Assembly (NCBI GenBank): GCA_016802295.1
Contig: JAESIW010000138.1
Location: forward strand, 2,022,897-2,086,896
DNA: 64,000 bases
DNA from: Brachionus rotundiformis
Lineage: Eukaryota; Rotifera; Eurotatoria; Ploima; Brachionidae
Reading direction: 5' to 3'
Position numbers and translations under genes: made by a program. The notes beneath the pieces were generated by a model. That model had not been told where the DNA came from. It saw only the letters and a list, made by a program, of their open reading frames with translations, and ran no database searches. Positions 1-11,578 of this stretch are shown here, piece by piece. How positions within the stretch are numbered: position 1 is the stretch's first letter; every line of letters begins with the position of its first letter.

Positions 1-418
1 TATCTCTAGATCAAAAAGATTTGTTATTAATTTAATATATTTGCTATTTGAACAAAATATTCAAACAGAAAAAATCTTAAAAAAATAAAAATTTTATTAG
101 GAAACAATTAATAAAACATATAAATTGGCAAATTTTATTACTCTAAACAAACAAAAACATTTCTAGTTCAAAATTACAAATAAATTATCAAATATAAATT
201 GAAATAGGAGTTATTTAATCAAATTATTTGCATGCTATAATTAACGTACTTCTTTAGATATTTAAGCCTTTCTCTTATTTATAATGAAACTACCAACATA
301 AAATAATGAAAGTTACTCTTTAAAAATGAAGTTATCTTATTTCACTTAAAATATAAATAAAAAATGTATTTTGAATGAAAATGAAGGAAAAAATGAAAAG
401 TACAATTGAATGATTTAT

Positions 419-965
419 TTAGGGTTTATTGTTTGACCCTTTTGGTTTACCAGCACGACGTTTTTGTGTTGACGCTTGAGTTTGTGCTTGTGTTGCTGCT
501 TGAGAAGATGTGCATGTTGCTGAATCTAAGCTTGTGTTTGTGGAGCAGAACCTTTTTGTTGGTTGAGCTATCTGCACTTCATCGTCATCTTCGCTTTCTT
601 CAACGCGTCTTTTTTGAGTTGAAGTTGGTTGAAATTCTAAAGCTTTCTTGGCCTTCATCGGTCTTCCTCTCGATCTTTTCTGGCCAATTGGTATGGTTGT
701 AATTTTGTTCATTGCAGTGATACCAATATGTTTGCAAATGTGCTTCTTGAAAATTGTGGACCTCTACATTTTACTAATTTGTAACGATACAACTTTTAAC
801 AACCTGATTCAGTGTCATAATCTTTTATGGCTGACCATATTCTTTGTTCCTTAATCCACTCAATAGCAATTGCTTTTGTTTAAAACTTTGATCGAATACC
901 CATCTTTTGGCTTTTCGTTTTTTTGAACCAACAGCGGGTTCAACTTCTCTATTTATTGAAGAGGA
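419..965 (-). pseudogene. Decayed transposon-type gene with AT-hook tail
   Basis: On the minus strand, 712 down to 419 reads as an open 97-residue C-terminus with an AT-hook-like core (RSRGRPMKAKKALE) followed by a Ser/Thr/Gln-rich basic tail. Upstream (about 965-713) the three frames together still carry pieces such as SKKRKAKRWVFDQSF, EWIKEQRIWSAIKDYDTESG and LYRYKLVKCRGPQ, separated by frameshifts and stops. That arrangement (a W-containing DNA-binding domain with a YRC-like strand, then an AT-hook tail) recalls FLYWCH/MULE-type transposase genes. The family call is inference. The breaks are seen directly and make a functional gene unlikely. It could instead be a host FLYWCH-like pseudogene. 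Confidence 0.4.
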
Positions 966-1237
966 TTAGTAATCAAGTTGCTCAAATGTCTCACTTAAGT
1001 CCATTATTTTTTTTTCTGAAACAATTTCGATTAACGATCCATTTAAATACTGGATTTATTTTCAAGAATGCAAATCATTAAAATTAGTAGTAAAATTAAA
1101 ACTATTAAGAGGACAACTCATTATTATTAGTATTAATTTAATTATTTTAACATATCATCGCATTAGTATAAGACAGAAAATTAGATAGTTATTTATTTAG
1201 GAAATCATTTATTAACTTAACAATACAAATCAATAAG

Positions 1238-1402
1238 TATAGCAAAGTAAAATTTTTGATCAAATTTCAGGCGCTCAGTCTTGCTCAAACATTTTTAGAT
1301 GCGCAATTAAATTTCATTGCATTTTTAGAAATTACAATCCTTTTTTTCAAAAGTTTGAAAATAAAGCTTTTGAAATTTGATCAAAAATTTTACTTTGCTA
1401 TA
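1238..1402. mobile_element. Short TIR element (Tc1/mariner-like MITE)
   Basis: An almost perfect inverted repeat of about 32 bases, starting TATAGCAAAGTAAAATTTTT at the left end and ending AAATTTTACTTTGCTATA at the right, encloses about 100 bases of AT-rich filler. The outer ends are TA, as expected for the TA target duplication of Tc1/mariner elements. There is no coding capacity, so this looks like a non-autonomous MITE. The repeat structure is directly visible; the superfamily is inferred from the TA ends. Confidence 0.7.
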
Positions 1403-1733
1403 AGTATGGAGTTTTTTAAATTATATTTAAGAGAGCAATTCAATATATATTGGTGTGCATTTAACTATATCTCATTTTGAAATAATTTAAAAACGGTAAT
1501 AGATAAAAAACATCAAAACAAAAAATCAGAAACACTAAAACTATCTAAACTAAACTCAAGGAATATTAATTTAAAATTGAATTTAAAGAGTGAATGGTCA
1601 AAAAAAATTTTATTTAAATTTTTAAATAAACTAAAAAAAAACTAAATAAAGCTAATTCTAATAATTAAAGGAAAACGATAAGAAAATTAAATAACTAGGA
1701 AAAAGATAAATTCAGTTTTCCTAAATTGTTGCT

Positions 1734-3488
1734 TTACAATTCAATTTTGGCAGAGGTGTCACTCAAAGCAATGGTCATAAAAGCATCACCATTTGGAGTG
1801 ATAGCATGTCCAGTACCGAATGAATCATATTTTTTCCATGTTTCAAAGGCTACTTTGTTTCTGCTGTTCTTGCTGCAAATGTATCTTTCGTTGTCAATGA
1901 GTCTGGCAATTCTGTGCTGCAAATTAGAAAAATTGTCAAAGCATGTCACTTGTCCAAAGTCATCTAGAAAAATAAATTTAGAATAAAAAATATGCGAATG
2001 ATTTTTTTCTAATAATTTACTTTCATTTATAATGAAAGCGTATTCGTTGATTCTGGTTGATGAATCAAGTCTAATGGCAACAACAAGAACGTTGGCTCTT
2101 TTGGCACCGGTAAAGTCTGGATTGGTGAATTTACCATTGGAGGCCATTTTGTCAGCAGCTTCTTGAGCAAGAGTGTTCAATGCTTCGTTTTTGCTCAACT
2201 CTGGGAGACCATCAGCACTTCTGTCTTGGTTGATTGGCACAATGGACAAGTCCATGGCTTTTCGCCAAAATTCGACCATTGTGTTTTTACCAAGTGGGTT
2301 GGTTACATAGGATTGTTGTGGTGGAGCAAACCATGGCCATTGTTTAAGTCTATTGAAGAGACTGAGTCTTCTTTCTCTTGGCAAAAATGGAACATTGTCT
2401 TTTGATGGAAAGCTCAATGCAAAAACAATGTTTATGTTACCATTTGAGTCAAGTGAATAGGCTTCGCCATATTTGTTGAAGCTGTTGAACACTTGTTCAC
2501 GATCAAACATCTCGTACATTGTTTTGAAATGGCTCTCGAATTCGTCTCTCAACTCTTGGTCATTTAGTCGTTTGGTTGGCTTTTTTGGAGCAACAAATGG
2601 TTCATTTACCCAAAGGTTTGCCTTCAAAAATTGGTGTTGCACTTCAGACGTAGCTCTTATGTGGCCACCATGGGTCAAAATGGTCACTATTTGATCACCA
2701 ATACCCCAAACACCATTTTCTTCAGTGCTCCAAAATCCTTTGCCAAACAAATCAGGCACATCAAAAGTCATCTCGTAGTTTTCGTTCTTGAATGTGTTTG
2801 AAGAAACAGTATCCTTGAAAATGTCCAAAGAGTATCTGTCCTCTCTTGGATCAGCCATTGACTCAAACACTTTCAACATGTTGTTGAATTTAACCTTATA
2901 GTTGTAGTTGTCATTTTGGAATTTGAACACACCAGTGCCAGTTCTCCACAAATTTTTCACAGCATCTTCGTCACACTTCAATGGAACAGTCATTGTGTCA
3001 CATCTAGTGATGTCCATCAATTTCTTCAACTCTTTTAGCTCAACATTCAATGTGTTGTTTTTGTATCTGAAATTCAAGTAGCCTGGCATACCGTTCATTA
3101 CAGCTAGATATAACAAAAACAATTTACAATTCAATTAATTAATTTAGATTTTTTTTTTGGTAAAATTACAATCAAAATTGTCAACCAATATGTCGTGATA
3201 ATTGGTGCTGCCATTTAGCTTTATTTCAAATACCAATACATTGAGGTCATCTGGCTTGGCATATGAATTGATGAAGCTGTGTGGATTACCATCGAGATCG
3301 GCCACTGCCTGAGCCAATTCTGTCAAGTAATCGTCTTTTTGCACTTGATCAGCGCCAAAGTTGAACCCACCCATGTATTCATTGAGCAAATCAATTGAAT
3401 GACCAACAAACCAATGCTCTGGATCTCTTAGTGGCACTTTGGCCATACAAAATCCTAAGCCAAAAACTACTAGCAATGTTTTTAGCAT
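1734..3488 (-). CDS. Unrecognised secreted protein, copy 1 (3 exons)
   Basis: Exons are 3488-3170, 3103-2021 and 1963-1734, giving 543 residues. The ATG at 3488 is preferred over an upstream in-frame start because it begins a clean signal peptide (MLKTLLVVFGLGFCMA) and aligns with the start of the sister copy. The mature protein is soluble-looking, with no membrane segment, few cysteines (RCDTMTVPLKC, VTCFD, YICSKN) and N-glycosylation sequons (NGST, NNT). I recognise no domain. It is an inverted, almost identical paralogue of the gene at 8653-10405. Exons 1-2, intron 1 and most of exon 3 match nearly base for base, while promoter, intron 2 and the last codons differ. A TATA box lies at 3582-3589. 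Confidence 0.8.
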
Positions 3489-3580
3489 TATAATTTCTTT
3501 CCTTCTTAAAAAATTAACCAAGAGATTTTTAAAATTTTTGAATTTTTAGTAAATTGAATATTTTTAAATTTTTTTGAACC

Positions 3581-3591
3581 ACTTTTATAGA
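3581..3591 (-). promoter_or_regulatory. TATA box of secreted protein copy 1
   Basis: The minus strand reads CTATAAAAGT about 95 bases upstream of the ATG at 3488. It stands out from the surrounding T/A runs and would place transcription start near 3555. The sister copy also has a TATA box, at a different spacing. Confidence 0.5.
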
Positions 3592-4560
3592 CGAAAGCTT
3601 AATGTAATATCAAGATTTTTATCTGGAGCTAATGGTTACATTTTTCATTTACCGAGGTATACTCAATTTGATTATACTTGATTCTCAATTAAATTTTCAA
3701 TTATTTTCATGCTTGGTATTGTTAATTTTAACTTTGTTTTTAATGAATTCATTCTTTTCCATATTTTTGCTGGTTTTTATTTTTGGTAAATTATTTTGTT
3801 TGTTTCTTTAAAAGTTTAAAAAGTAAAATCTAAAGCATTTATTCATTCATTATTTAATTGAATTGTATAATTCTATTTCAACGAATATTTTTTTTCTATT
3901 AAAATCACATTTTTAAAAACGTGTTTTGAAGAATTCTTTTAGTTTAGTCTGTTTTATTAATCTAAAAATCAAGGGTTTATGAAAAAAAAGCTAATTTTTT
4001 TAAGTTATTCTTTTTTTAAAATTCAAACTATTTAGCTTTTTAAATTATCAGACTTTAAAATTTAATATTAAATTAAAAAAAAATTATTATAATATATGAT
4101 TAAATGCTTCAATTATAGAATATATTGGATTTTTATAAATTATTATTTAGATTATCTTAGTAAGTAGATCTTATTTTAGGTTAATTGATAATACAGATCT
4201 TTTCTATTTTTATCAAAGTTTAATAAGTTATTAAAATATATATTCTAATATTTAGCCATTATCATAAATTAAAACTAGCAATATTCAAAAATTACATGGG
4301 CTCTTTTTTCGTTGAGTATTTTTTTCTAATTTTAGATAATTTAATTTTGAATTTTAAAGGTGTGCTTTTATTTTTTCATTCATAGCAAAATATTTTATTT
4401 CTAAAACTTTTTTCAAAATTCATTAGTCTAGAAATTTGTTATTTTAATTTTTAAAACTGTTCAAAATTGCTAAAAGTTAATTCAAAAAATATTTAAAATT
4501 TTAACCTAAAAAAGAAAATAACAAAAACAAATATTATTGAAATAAAATAAAATTAAACCA
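3592..4560. other. AT-rich intergenic
   Basis: About 970 bases between the 5' end of secreted protein copy 1 and the 3' end of the Patched-related gene. I see only AT-rich sequence with no open frame, RNA gene or clear repeat. Confidence 0.6.
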
Positions 4561-7296
4561 TTAAGCATTCTCATCAGGCTTCTGATTCTTTAGACAAACC
4601 ATTTCTTCTTCTTTGTTTTGCTGTTTTATCTCTTGATGCATTGGCCAGTTCGGTCCGATCATGGACAATAACACTGGCAAAAAAAGCAGAGAATTGAGTA
4701 TGCCAAGAGCCATTAGTATGATCATTGTTTTAAAAAATGATTTGAAAATATACGACTTGCATAAACCAAGAAGAGATATGCCAACTATTGTGGATATGGC
4801 TGAGTTAAATATTGGTACACCTACGTGCAGAAAAGCCTTGTAAGCGCGTTTGTTTCGGTCACCTTTGCTATTTGTGATGAATGCGTGCGTCACGTGTGCA
4901 CTAAAATCAACACAAAAACCCACGCTCATTATTAGCTCTATCATGGTTATAGAACTTAGGGAAAGACCCCAGATGTGCATGAAACCAACTAGGCCAGTCA
5001 TAATGGACAACATTGAAGCTATGATGCAGAAAACAGAAACCAAATCTGGAATAAAAATTAAAGCTATTAAATACATTGATTCTAAAGCTATTATAAATGA
5101 TTGGACAACATTTGGCAATGTTTCCTCAAACTGTTCATAGTACTTGAATGTGATTGAGTATGGAAAAACTGGAAGGCCTGATTCTTGGCACGCTTTTCTT
5201 AACAAATGCATTGGTATCGCGTCCAACGAGCTCAAATAAAGCTCTGAATATTGTAAGTAAAAACGCGATGCTTCTATTTGGTATTGGTAAATATTTTCTG
5301 TTGAGTCCAGATCGGACATTTTAAAGTAGCCAGCTGAGAGTGTCTGGTTGAGGTGGTGGTCAAAATAGGTTTTTTTGATAACAACATCATTGAGAAAAGG
5401 CGGATAGGTTTTTATGGTGTTGATTAGATTTTTTGGTGAATTCTTGTAGCCAATCTTGTCCGATTTGAACATGTCTAACCAATTCAGACTAAACTGGTCA
5501 CTGACGCCCTTTATTTTGGCCGAGTTTTTTAACAAATTGTTTATTAAAATCCTATTTTGCATGTTATCATAATCAATTGGTTCCTGCATTACTAGCATTA
5601 CAATTGGATAAAGATCATTTAGCTCTGAATTATCCTGGACATAGGTTGAATAGTATGAGTCCTCAGAGACAAGGTCCTGTAATTCGATGCCCTCGTGTAT
5701 CTTGTATGCATTCCATGCGGACACACTTATGTATATTAAAAACAAAAATGTGGTTATTAATTTACCAATTTTGTGACATATTAAAAATTCAAAAAATTTT
5801 AGCCATTTTTGTTTAAATTTTTCCAAATTAAAAAATTTGATTTTGAGCTGTTTTGGCTCGGCCTTAAGACAAGGCACAAAAGCATTTCGCTTGCTCAAAA
5901 CACGCCGGCAATGCAAGCACAGAAAGCCGGTAAAAAATGTTATTTGGTAAAAATAGCAGAATAGGATAGAAATGCCGGCATATACACAAAATATTTGTAC
6001 ACTCTTGAAACCAGTGGTAATTCCGACCAAAAAAGCCGTAAAATCAGTCAACGATGTTACTGTAATGCTGACACCTGATCTGGTCAATGTTTGGCAAATT
6101 GTTTCTTCGATTATTTTCTCTTTGGATTGTTGGTTGGTAGATTTTTTGAATGCATGTTGAAATGAGGAATAAATAAGGAACATGTCATCTATGCCGATGC
6201 CAATGACCAGAAATGGAATTACAAATATTAAATTGCAACCAGAGTAGTTTAGATAAGATAGGAGGCCGAATGAGGATGTTATGCCGAAAAAAGCCGAGGC
6301 TATTCCGGCAAAGGGTAGAACATAGCTTGGCGAAGTTACCAAATTTGTGCCCAAAGACATAAAAAAACAAGCAAAGATGATGATTAGAGAAAATGTGCCT
6401 ACTACTAGTTTGATGTCAAGATTTACATTGGCAGTCATCTCGATATCTAATGATTGAGATGACGCGTAGCTTATTTTAAATATACCATCTTTGTCATTGC
6501 ATTCTGGTTCATCATTGGTCAAATTTTTCATCAAATCCAAAAATTTAAGCTCCCAGCTTTTGACCTCAGGTCCAGGATTGTCATTATTGTCCTTTAAATT
6601 GTAGCGAAGTTTAACTAGTCTGGCAAAAGCGGGCTCTTTACCATCATTGCTCTCATTTTGAAAATTAATCTTAAAATGTTTACCAAGATTGTAGGTTAGG
6701 TCGGTGAAGCCAATTTTGCCCGAGTCACTAAAACTAACATAGAAGCGAAAATTTTTTTTGTCATAACTTGGATCCCATTGGTACAGTGAGCTTTTACGCT
6801 CCATTGACGAGTGCAAAAATGAGTGGTAAAATTGCGGCTCTAGCAGATCGACCCCGTCGATTAAGCATTCGGAATTGCGTTTGGCGCATACCGTATCCAA
6901 ATCCGCCATTTCAACCACTAATTCATGGATTTTTCTGATCTTCTGCAAATAGCTTTCATTAAGAATGTTTTTACCAGAACATGTTTGAAAGTTTATTTCG
7001 GCCCAGGTGCCAAAATCTGGAATTTGGTGCAAAAAAAAGTCCTCACTCAGCAGTTTAGATTTGTTGAACAGACCCTTGACGAGATTCTCGTCCTGCTTGG
7101 CCTGAGACTGGATTGGAAAGAACAGCTTGTCAACATTGGTCACCATGTCAATACGCACCATGCCCAAGCTCAAAATCAAATTGAGCATGAACGAACCAAT
7201 TATTATTTTAATGTAATGGTGGCTAATTAGCTTACCATAGCGGAAGAATATTTTTTCATAAAATAAATTTACTCTTTCAAACAAATAATGGAACAT
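4561..7296 (-). CDS. Patched-related (PTCHD/PTR) membrane protein
   Basis: A single uninterrupted frame encodes about 911 residues from ATG 7296. The frame stays open further upstream but without an ATG, and a TTTCAG acceptor-like site sits just before the start, so a 5'UTR intron is possible. The layout fits the RND/Patched superfamily: one N-terminal membrane helix, a large extracellular loop with cysteines, a sterol-sensing-like block of helices containing GIGIDDMFLIYSSF, a second large loop, and a C-terminal helix block containing GFCVDFSAHVTHAF. The acidic residues in those two helices are the family's proton or cation relay positions. The length matches Patched-domain (PTCHD/ptr) proteins rather than full-length Patched. 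Likely role: plasma-membrane transport of a sterol or lipid; substrate unknown. Lack of introns is unusual beside its intron-rich neighbours. Confidence 0.9.
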   Translation of the reverse strand: MFHYLFERVNLFYEKIFFRYGKLISHHYIKIIIGSFMLNLILSLGMVRIDMVTNVDKLFFPIQSQAKQDENLVKGLFNKSKLLSEDFFLHQIPDFGTWAEINFQTCSGKNILNESYLQKIRKIHELVVEMADLDTVCAKRNSECLIDGVDLLEPQFYHSFLHSSMERKSSLYQWDPSYDKKNFRFYVSFSDSGKIGFTDLTYNLGKHFKINFQNESNDGKEPAFARLVKLRYNLKDNNDNPGPEVKSWELKFLDLMKNLTNDEPECNDKDGIFKISYASSQSLDIEMTANVNLDIKLVVGTFSLIIIFACFFMSLGTNLVTSPSYVLPFAGIASAFFGITSSFGLLSYLNYSGCNLIFVIPFLVIGIGIDDMFLIYSSFQHAFKKSTNQQSKEKIIEETICQTLTRSGVSITVTSLTDFTAFLVGITTGFKSVQIFCVYAGISILFCYFYQITFFTGFLCLHCRRVLSKRNAFVPCLKAEPKQLKIKFFNLEKFKQKWLKFFEFLICHKIGKLITTFLFLIYISVSAWNAYKIHEGIELQDLVSEDSYYSTYVQDNSELNDLYPIVMLVMQEPIDYDNMQNRILINNLLKNSAKIKGVSDQFSLNWLDMFKSDKIGYKNSPKNLINTIKTYPPFLNDVVIKKTYFDHHLNQTLSAGYFKMSDLDSTENIYQYQIEASRFYLQYSELYLSSLDAIPMHLLRKACQESGLPVFPYSITFKYYEQFEETLPNVVQSFIIALESMYLIALIFIPDLVSVFCIIASMLSIMTGLVGFMHIWGLSLSSITMIELIMSVGFCVDFSAHVTHAFITNSKGDRNKRAYKAFLHVGVPIFNSAISTIVGISLLGLCKSYIFKSFFKTMIILMALGILNSLLFLPVLLSMIGPNWPMHQEIKQQNKEEEMVCLKNQKPDENA

Positions 7297-7323
7297 CTTG
7301 CTGAAATGATAACAACTTGGCAA

Positions 7324-8590
7324 AAAAAAGTTTTTAAATAAGAAATTATTGAGCGGGATGTTTTATTTGAAAAAAATTAATAATAACTTTTTGACACATA
7401 ACAAATACACTTTTACTAATTAATTAAATTAAATAACTCATCTAAATAAATTAAAATTTGATATTTAAAACAGAGTTTTTTTTTCGCTCTTTTTTTGTTA
7501 ATAACAATTTGAAATAAAAAAGTTGAACCAAAATGTTACCTTTTTATAATTTTTTTCTACGACAACTTTATCTAGACTTAGACAAACACTTTAAATCAGT
7601 TCAAGAATGCTTAATTTGACTTTTATTCTTATTATGAAGGCTTAAATAAAGATAAATTTGTAAAATAAGATCTAAAGCTGTTCGGAGAACGATTGAAAAA
7701 TTTATGTTTGAGTTTATAGAAAAAATATTTACCAAAAAAAATAGAAAAAAGCTTTATGAAAATATTTAAGTAAACTAAATAAAAAAAAACTACGTATATA
7801 ATTATTGCTAAAGTTAAAATTATCTTTAGTTTTGTTCAAAAATTTTTTGACCCCATTTGATCAAATTTAAAACTTATTAGCTAAAACCATTAATTATTTT
7901 AATATTTCTTACGAATTAGAAACAAATAATAACTGTATTTTAGACAATTTTTCACGTGAAAAAATTTTTATCTAATATTAATTATTTAATTAATTTAGAT
8001 AGCTTGTATCTAAGAAATTAATTATTTACCTGTGTAGGATTTTTTTTAAAGTCTTTTTAGTAAATCTTAAAATGATAAAAATTAAGATAACTAAATCGGT
8101 TCACCAAGTTGAATTGCGTAATACTTTTAAATATTAAAATTCGATATTTAATTTTTAAAATTAACAAAATGGATTTATTCATTTAAAATCAATTTTTATT
8201 AAATTTATGTTATCAATGCTTCATATTATGAATTCAATTGCTGGATTCTTTGAACTATTTGAATTAATTTATCTTTTTTAAAAAAATGGCTTTGGTTGCC
8301 AGAATTTGACAAAAAAAAATTTGATTTGAACTGACGATATATTTTTAGTTCAACAAAAAGATGAATAATTTAAGCTAAAATTGTTCAATTTCATTTATAA
8401 AGAATTATAAGTTAATTAAGCATTTAAGAAAAACATTATTTACAAAAAAGAGCATTAACTTTTAAAAATATAAAAAAATTCTATGAAGAAAATGGCTTCA
8501 AAGATATGATGTAATGATCAGTTAATAACAAGCTATAATTCTAAAACAACTGTTTAAAGAGAAATTTATAAACTTTAGAGTATGAAAAAT
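7324..8590. other. AT-rich intergenic
   Basis: About 1.3 kb between the Patched-related gene and secreted protein copy 2, which diverge here. No supported gene or repeat seen; it presumably holds both promoters. Confidence 0.6.
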
Positions 8591-8595
8591 AAAGC

Positions 8596-8604
8596 TATAT
8601 AAAA
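8596..8604 (+). promoter_or_regulatory. TATA box of secreted protein copy 2
   Basis: TATATAAAA lies about 50 bases upstream of the ATG at 8653. Surrounding promoter sequence is unrelated to that of copy 1 although the coding regions are nearly identical, so the duplicated tract starts inside the signal-peptide codons. Confidence 0.5.
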
Positions 8605-8652
8605 TTAAGAGACATCCATAAAATTTTAAACTTTAATTTCAAAGCTTTTTAA

Positions 8653-10405
8653 ATGTTCAGAGTATTGCTAGTAGTTTTTGGCTTAGGATTTTGTATGGCC
8701 AAAGTGCCACTAAGAGATCCAGAGCATTGGTTTGTTGGTCATTCGATTGATTTGCTCAATGAGTACATGGGTGGCTTCAACTTTGGAGCTGATCAAGTGC
8801 AAAAAGACGATTACTTGACAGAATTGGCTCAGGCAGTGGCCGATCTCGATGGTAATCCACACAGCTTCATCAATTCATATGCCAAGCCAGATGACCTCAA
8901 TGTATTGGTATTTGAAATTAAGCTAAATGGCAGCACCAATTATCACGACATATTGGTTGACAATTTTGATTGTAATTTTACCAAAAAAAAAATCTAAATT
9001 AATTTATTGAATTTTAAATTGTTTTTGTTATATCTAGCTGTAATGAACGGTATGCCAGGCTACCTGAATTTCAGATACAAAAACAACACATTGAATGTTG
9101 AGCTAAAAGAGTTGAAGAAATTGATGGACATCACTAGATGTGACACAATGACTGTTCCATTGAAGTGTGACGAAGATGCTGTGAAAAATTTGTGGAGAAC
9201 TGGCACTGGTGTGTTCAAATTCCAAAATGACAACTACAACTATAAGGTTAAATTCAACAACATGTTGAAAGTGTTTGAGTCAATGGCTGATCCAAGAGAG
9301 GACAGATACTCTTTGGACATTTTCAAGGATACTGTTTCTTCAAACACATTCAAGAACGAAAACTACGAGATGACTTTTGATGTGCCTGATTTGTTTGGCA
9401 AAGGATTTTGGAGCACTGAAGAAAATGGTGTTTGGGGTATTGGTGATCAAATAGTGACCATTTTGACCCATGGTGGCCACATAAGAGCTACGTCTGAAGT
9501 GCAACACCAATTTTTGAAGGCAAACCTTTGGGTAAATGAACCATTTGTTGCTCCAAAAAAGCCAACCAAACGACTAAATGACCAAGAGTTGAGAGACGAA
9601 TTCGAGAGCCATTTCAAAACAATGTACGAGATGTTTGATCGTGAACAAGTGTTCAACAGCTTCAACAAATATGGCGAAGCCTATTCACTTGACTCAAATG
9701 GTAACATAAACATTGTTTTTGCATTGAGCTTTCCATCAAAAGACAATGTTCCATTTTTGCCAAGAGAAAGAAGACTCAGTCTCTTCAATAGACTTAAACA
9801 ATGGCCATGGTTTGCTCCACCACAACAATCCTATGTAACCAACCCACTTGGTAAAAACACAATGGTCGAATTTTGGCGAAAAGCCATGGACTTGTCCATT
9901 GTGCCAATCAACCAAGACAGAAGTGCTGATGGTCTCCCAGAGTTGAGCAAAAACGAAGCATTGAACACTCTTGCTCAAGAAGCTGCTGACAAAATGGCCT
10001 CCAATGGTAAATTCACCAATCCAGACTTTACCGGTGCCAAGAGAGCCAACGTTCTTGTTGTTGCCATTAGACTTGATTCATCAACTAGAATCAACGAATA
10101 TTCATTTGTTATAAATGATTGTAAATAAGTGGTTGATATTTTAATTATTTTTATAATTAATATTTATTTTTCTAGATGACTTTGGACAAGTGACATGCTT
10201 TGACAATTTTTCTAATTTGCAGCACAGAATTGCCAGACTCATTGACAACGAAAGATACATTTGCAGCAAGAACAGCAGAAACAAAGTAGCCTTTGAAACA
10301 TGGAAAAAATATGATTCATTCGGTACTGGACATGCTATCACTCCAAATGGTGATGCTTTTATGACCATTGCTTTGAGTGACACTGCACTAAAGATTGATC
10401 TCTAG
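8653..10405 (+). CDS. Unrecognised secreted protein, copy 2 (3 exons)
   Basis: Exons are 8653-8971, 9038-10120 and 10176-10405, giving 543 residues, the same length as copy 1. The signal peptide is MFRVLLVVFGLGFCMA. The first three codons after ATG differ from copy 1, then the two genes are near-identical through intron 1 and exon 2. The last codons of exon 2 (around NEYSFVIND against NEYAFIINE), all of intron 2 and the final six codons differ, yet about 210 bases of exon 3 are identical. Function unknown. High identity and a relatively GC-rich coding sequence suggest a well-expressed secreted product; that is inference. Confidence 0.8.
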
Positions 10406-11578
10406 ATGAAACTCTTTTATAATTAATCGCCTCATTTATCTATAATTTAGTTTTTTTAAATAATTTTAATTTGATTTTTTATTCAATTTAATTTGGTAAT
10501 CACAATTTTAAAAATCGATAAATAAAAATTAGTCTCCAATTTTTAATCAATCTGTTTTTCTTGTCTTAAATCTTTGAAAATCAATATCCAAAAGATAACG
10601 CTATAATTATTATTTATTAATTTTGTTTTTAATTAGTTAACTTGTGTTTATCTTTAACAAGACCAAACTTCTCAAAGATTTTAATTTTTTTCAAAATATT
10701 ACTTTATTGTGCATATATTTTTCGATTCTTTTCATTAAATAAACTTGGTTTATTAGTTTAATTTAAACTTAAATCTATGCAATATATTACATAAATTTAA
10801 ATATTAAGATAATAAATTTAATTTTAACATAAAAAAATATCTTATCACCTACCAATTTAAAAAACATAAATAAGAAAATAAATATTTTAGAAAAATGCCA
10901 ATTTTGTACCTATATCTTATTTTAAAATATTTTTTTTTTCTTAATTTAAAGATAAAGGTATTTATAATTCAATCGCTCTTAATTATGTTATGTCATTGGT
11001 TGCCTAGAAGTTTGTTTGCCCAATCTTGCCAACACATTTATAATTATATCGATTTATTATGGTCGATTAGACCCTAGCCCAAAAACATATCATGATTTTA
11101 AAATATAAACAACTCACAAAACTTATTAAAATATATTAAATAAATATTGTTGCATAATACCCTAGAAGTAAAATAAAACTCAACGCTCTTTCTTAATTAT
11201 TCAAAAACTTTAGGAAACCCATTAAGAGAACTGTTTATCAGATTATTTAATTGCGAGTAGCCAAAAAGGCAGCGCTCTTACCTTTAATTTCTAAGAAATC
11301 TTAAATATTTAAAGAATTAGGTAAAGTTTAAACAATAACTTAAATTTATAAATTGGTGTCGCTATGGGCCCTCACCAACATTTCACCAAAATAAAAGAAT
11401 ATTTTTTTCTCTTTTTTTTTTTAAATTTTTTTCATTTTATTTCTTTACCAATTTATTTCCATAGAAATATCAATCCAGTTATGTATTTTTATTTATTTTT
11501 AATAATAATAATAATAATAAAATGTAATAATTTGATTTTTTTGTTTATTTTTGTTTCAATTATTTTAGAGGATTTTAA
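10406..11578. other. AT-rich intergenic
   Basis: About 1.2 kb between secreted protein copy 2 and ANKAR. Short open frames here (10895-11077, 11364-11582) are low-complexity and phenylalanine/isoleucine-rich, and I do not regard them as genes. A TTTTAG just before the ANKAR ATG may be a 5'UTR splice acceptor. Confidence 0.55.

Noticed and set aside
1256..1480. 74-codon plus-strand frame
   Set aside because: It lies across the MITE and its right flank; residues are low-complexity Phe/Leu/Lys and the inverted repeat explains the sequence.
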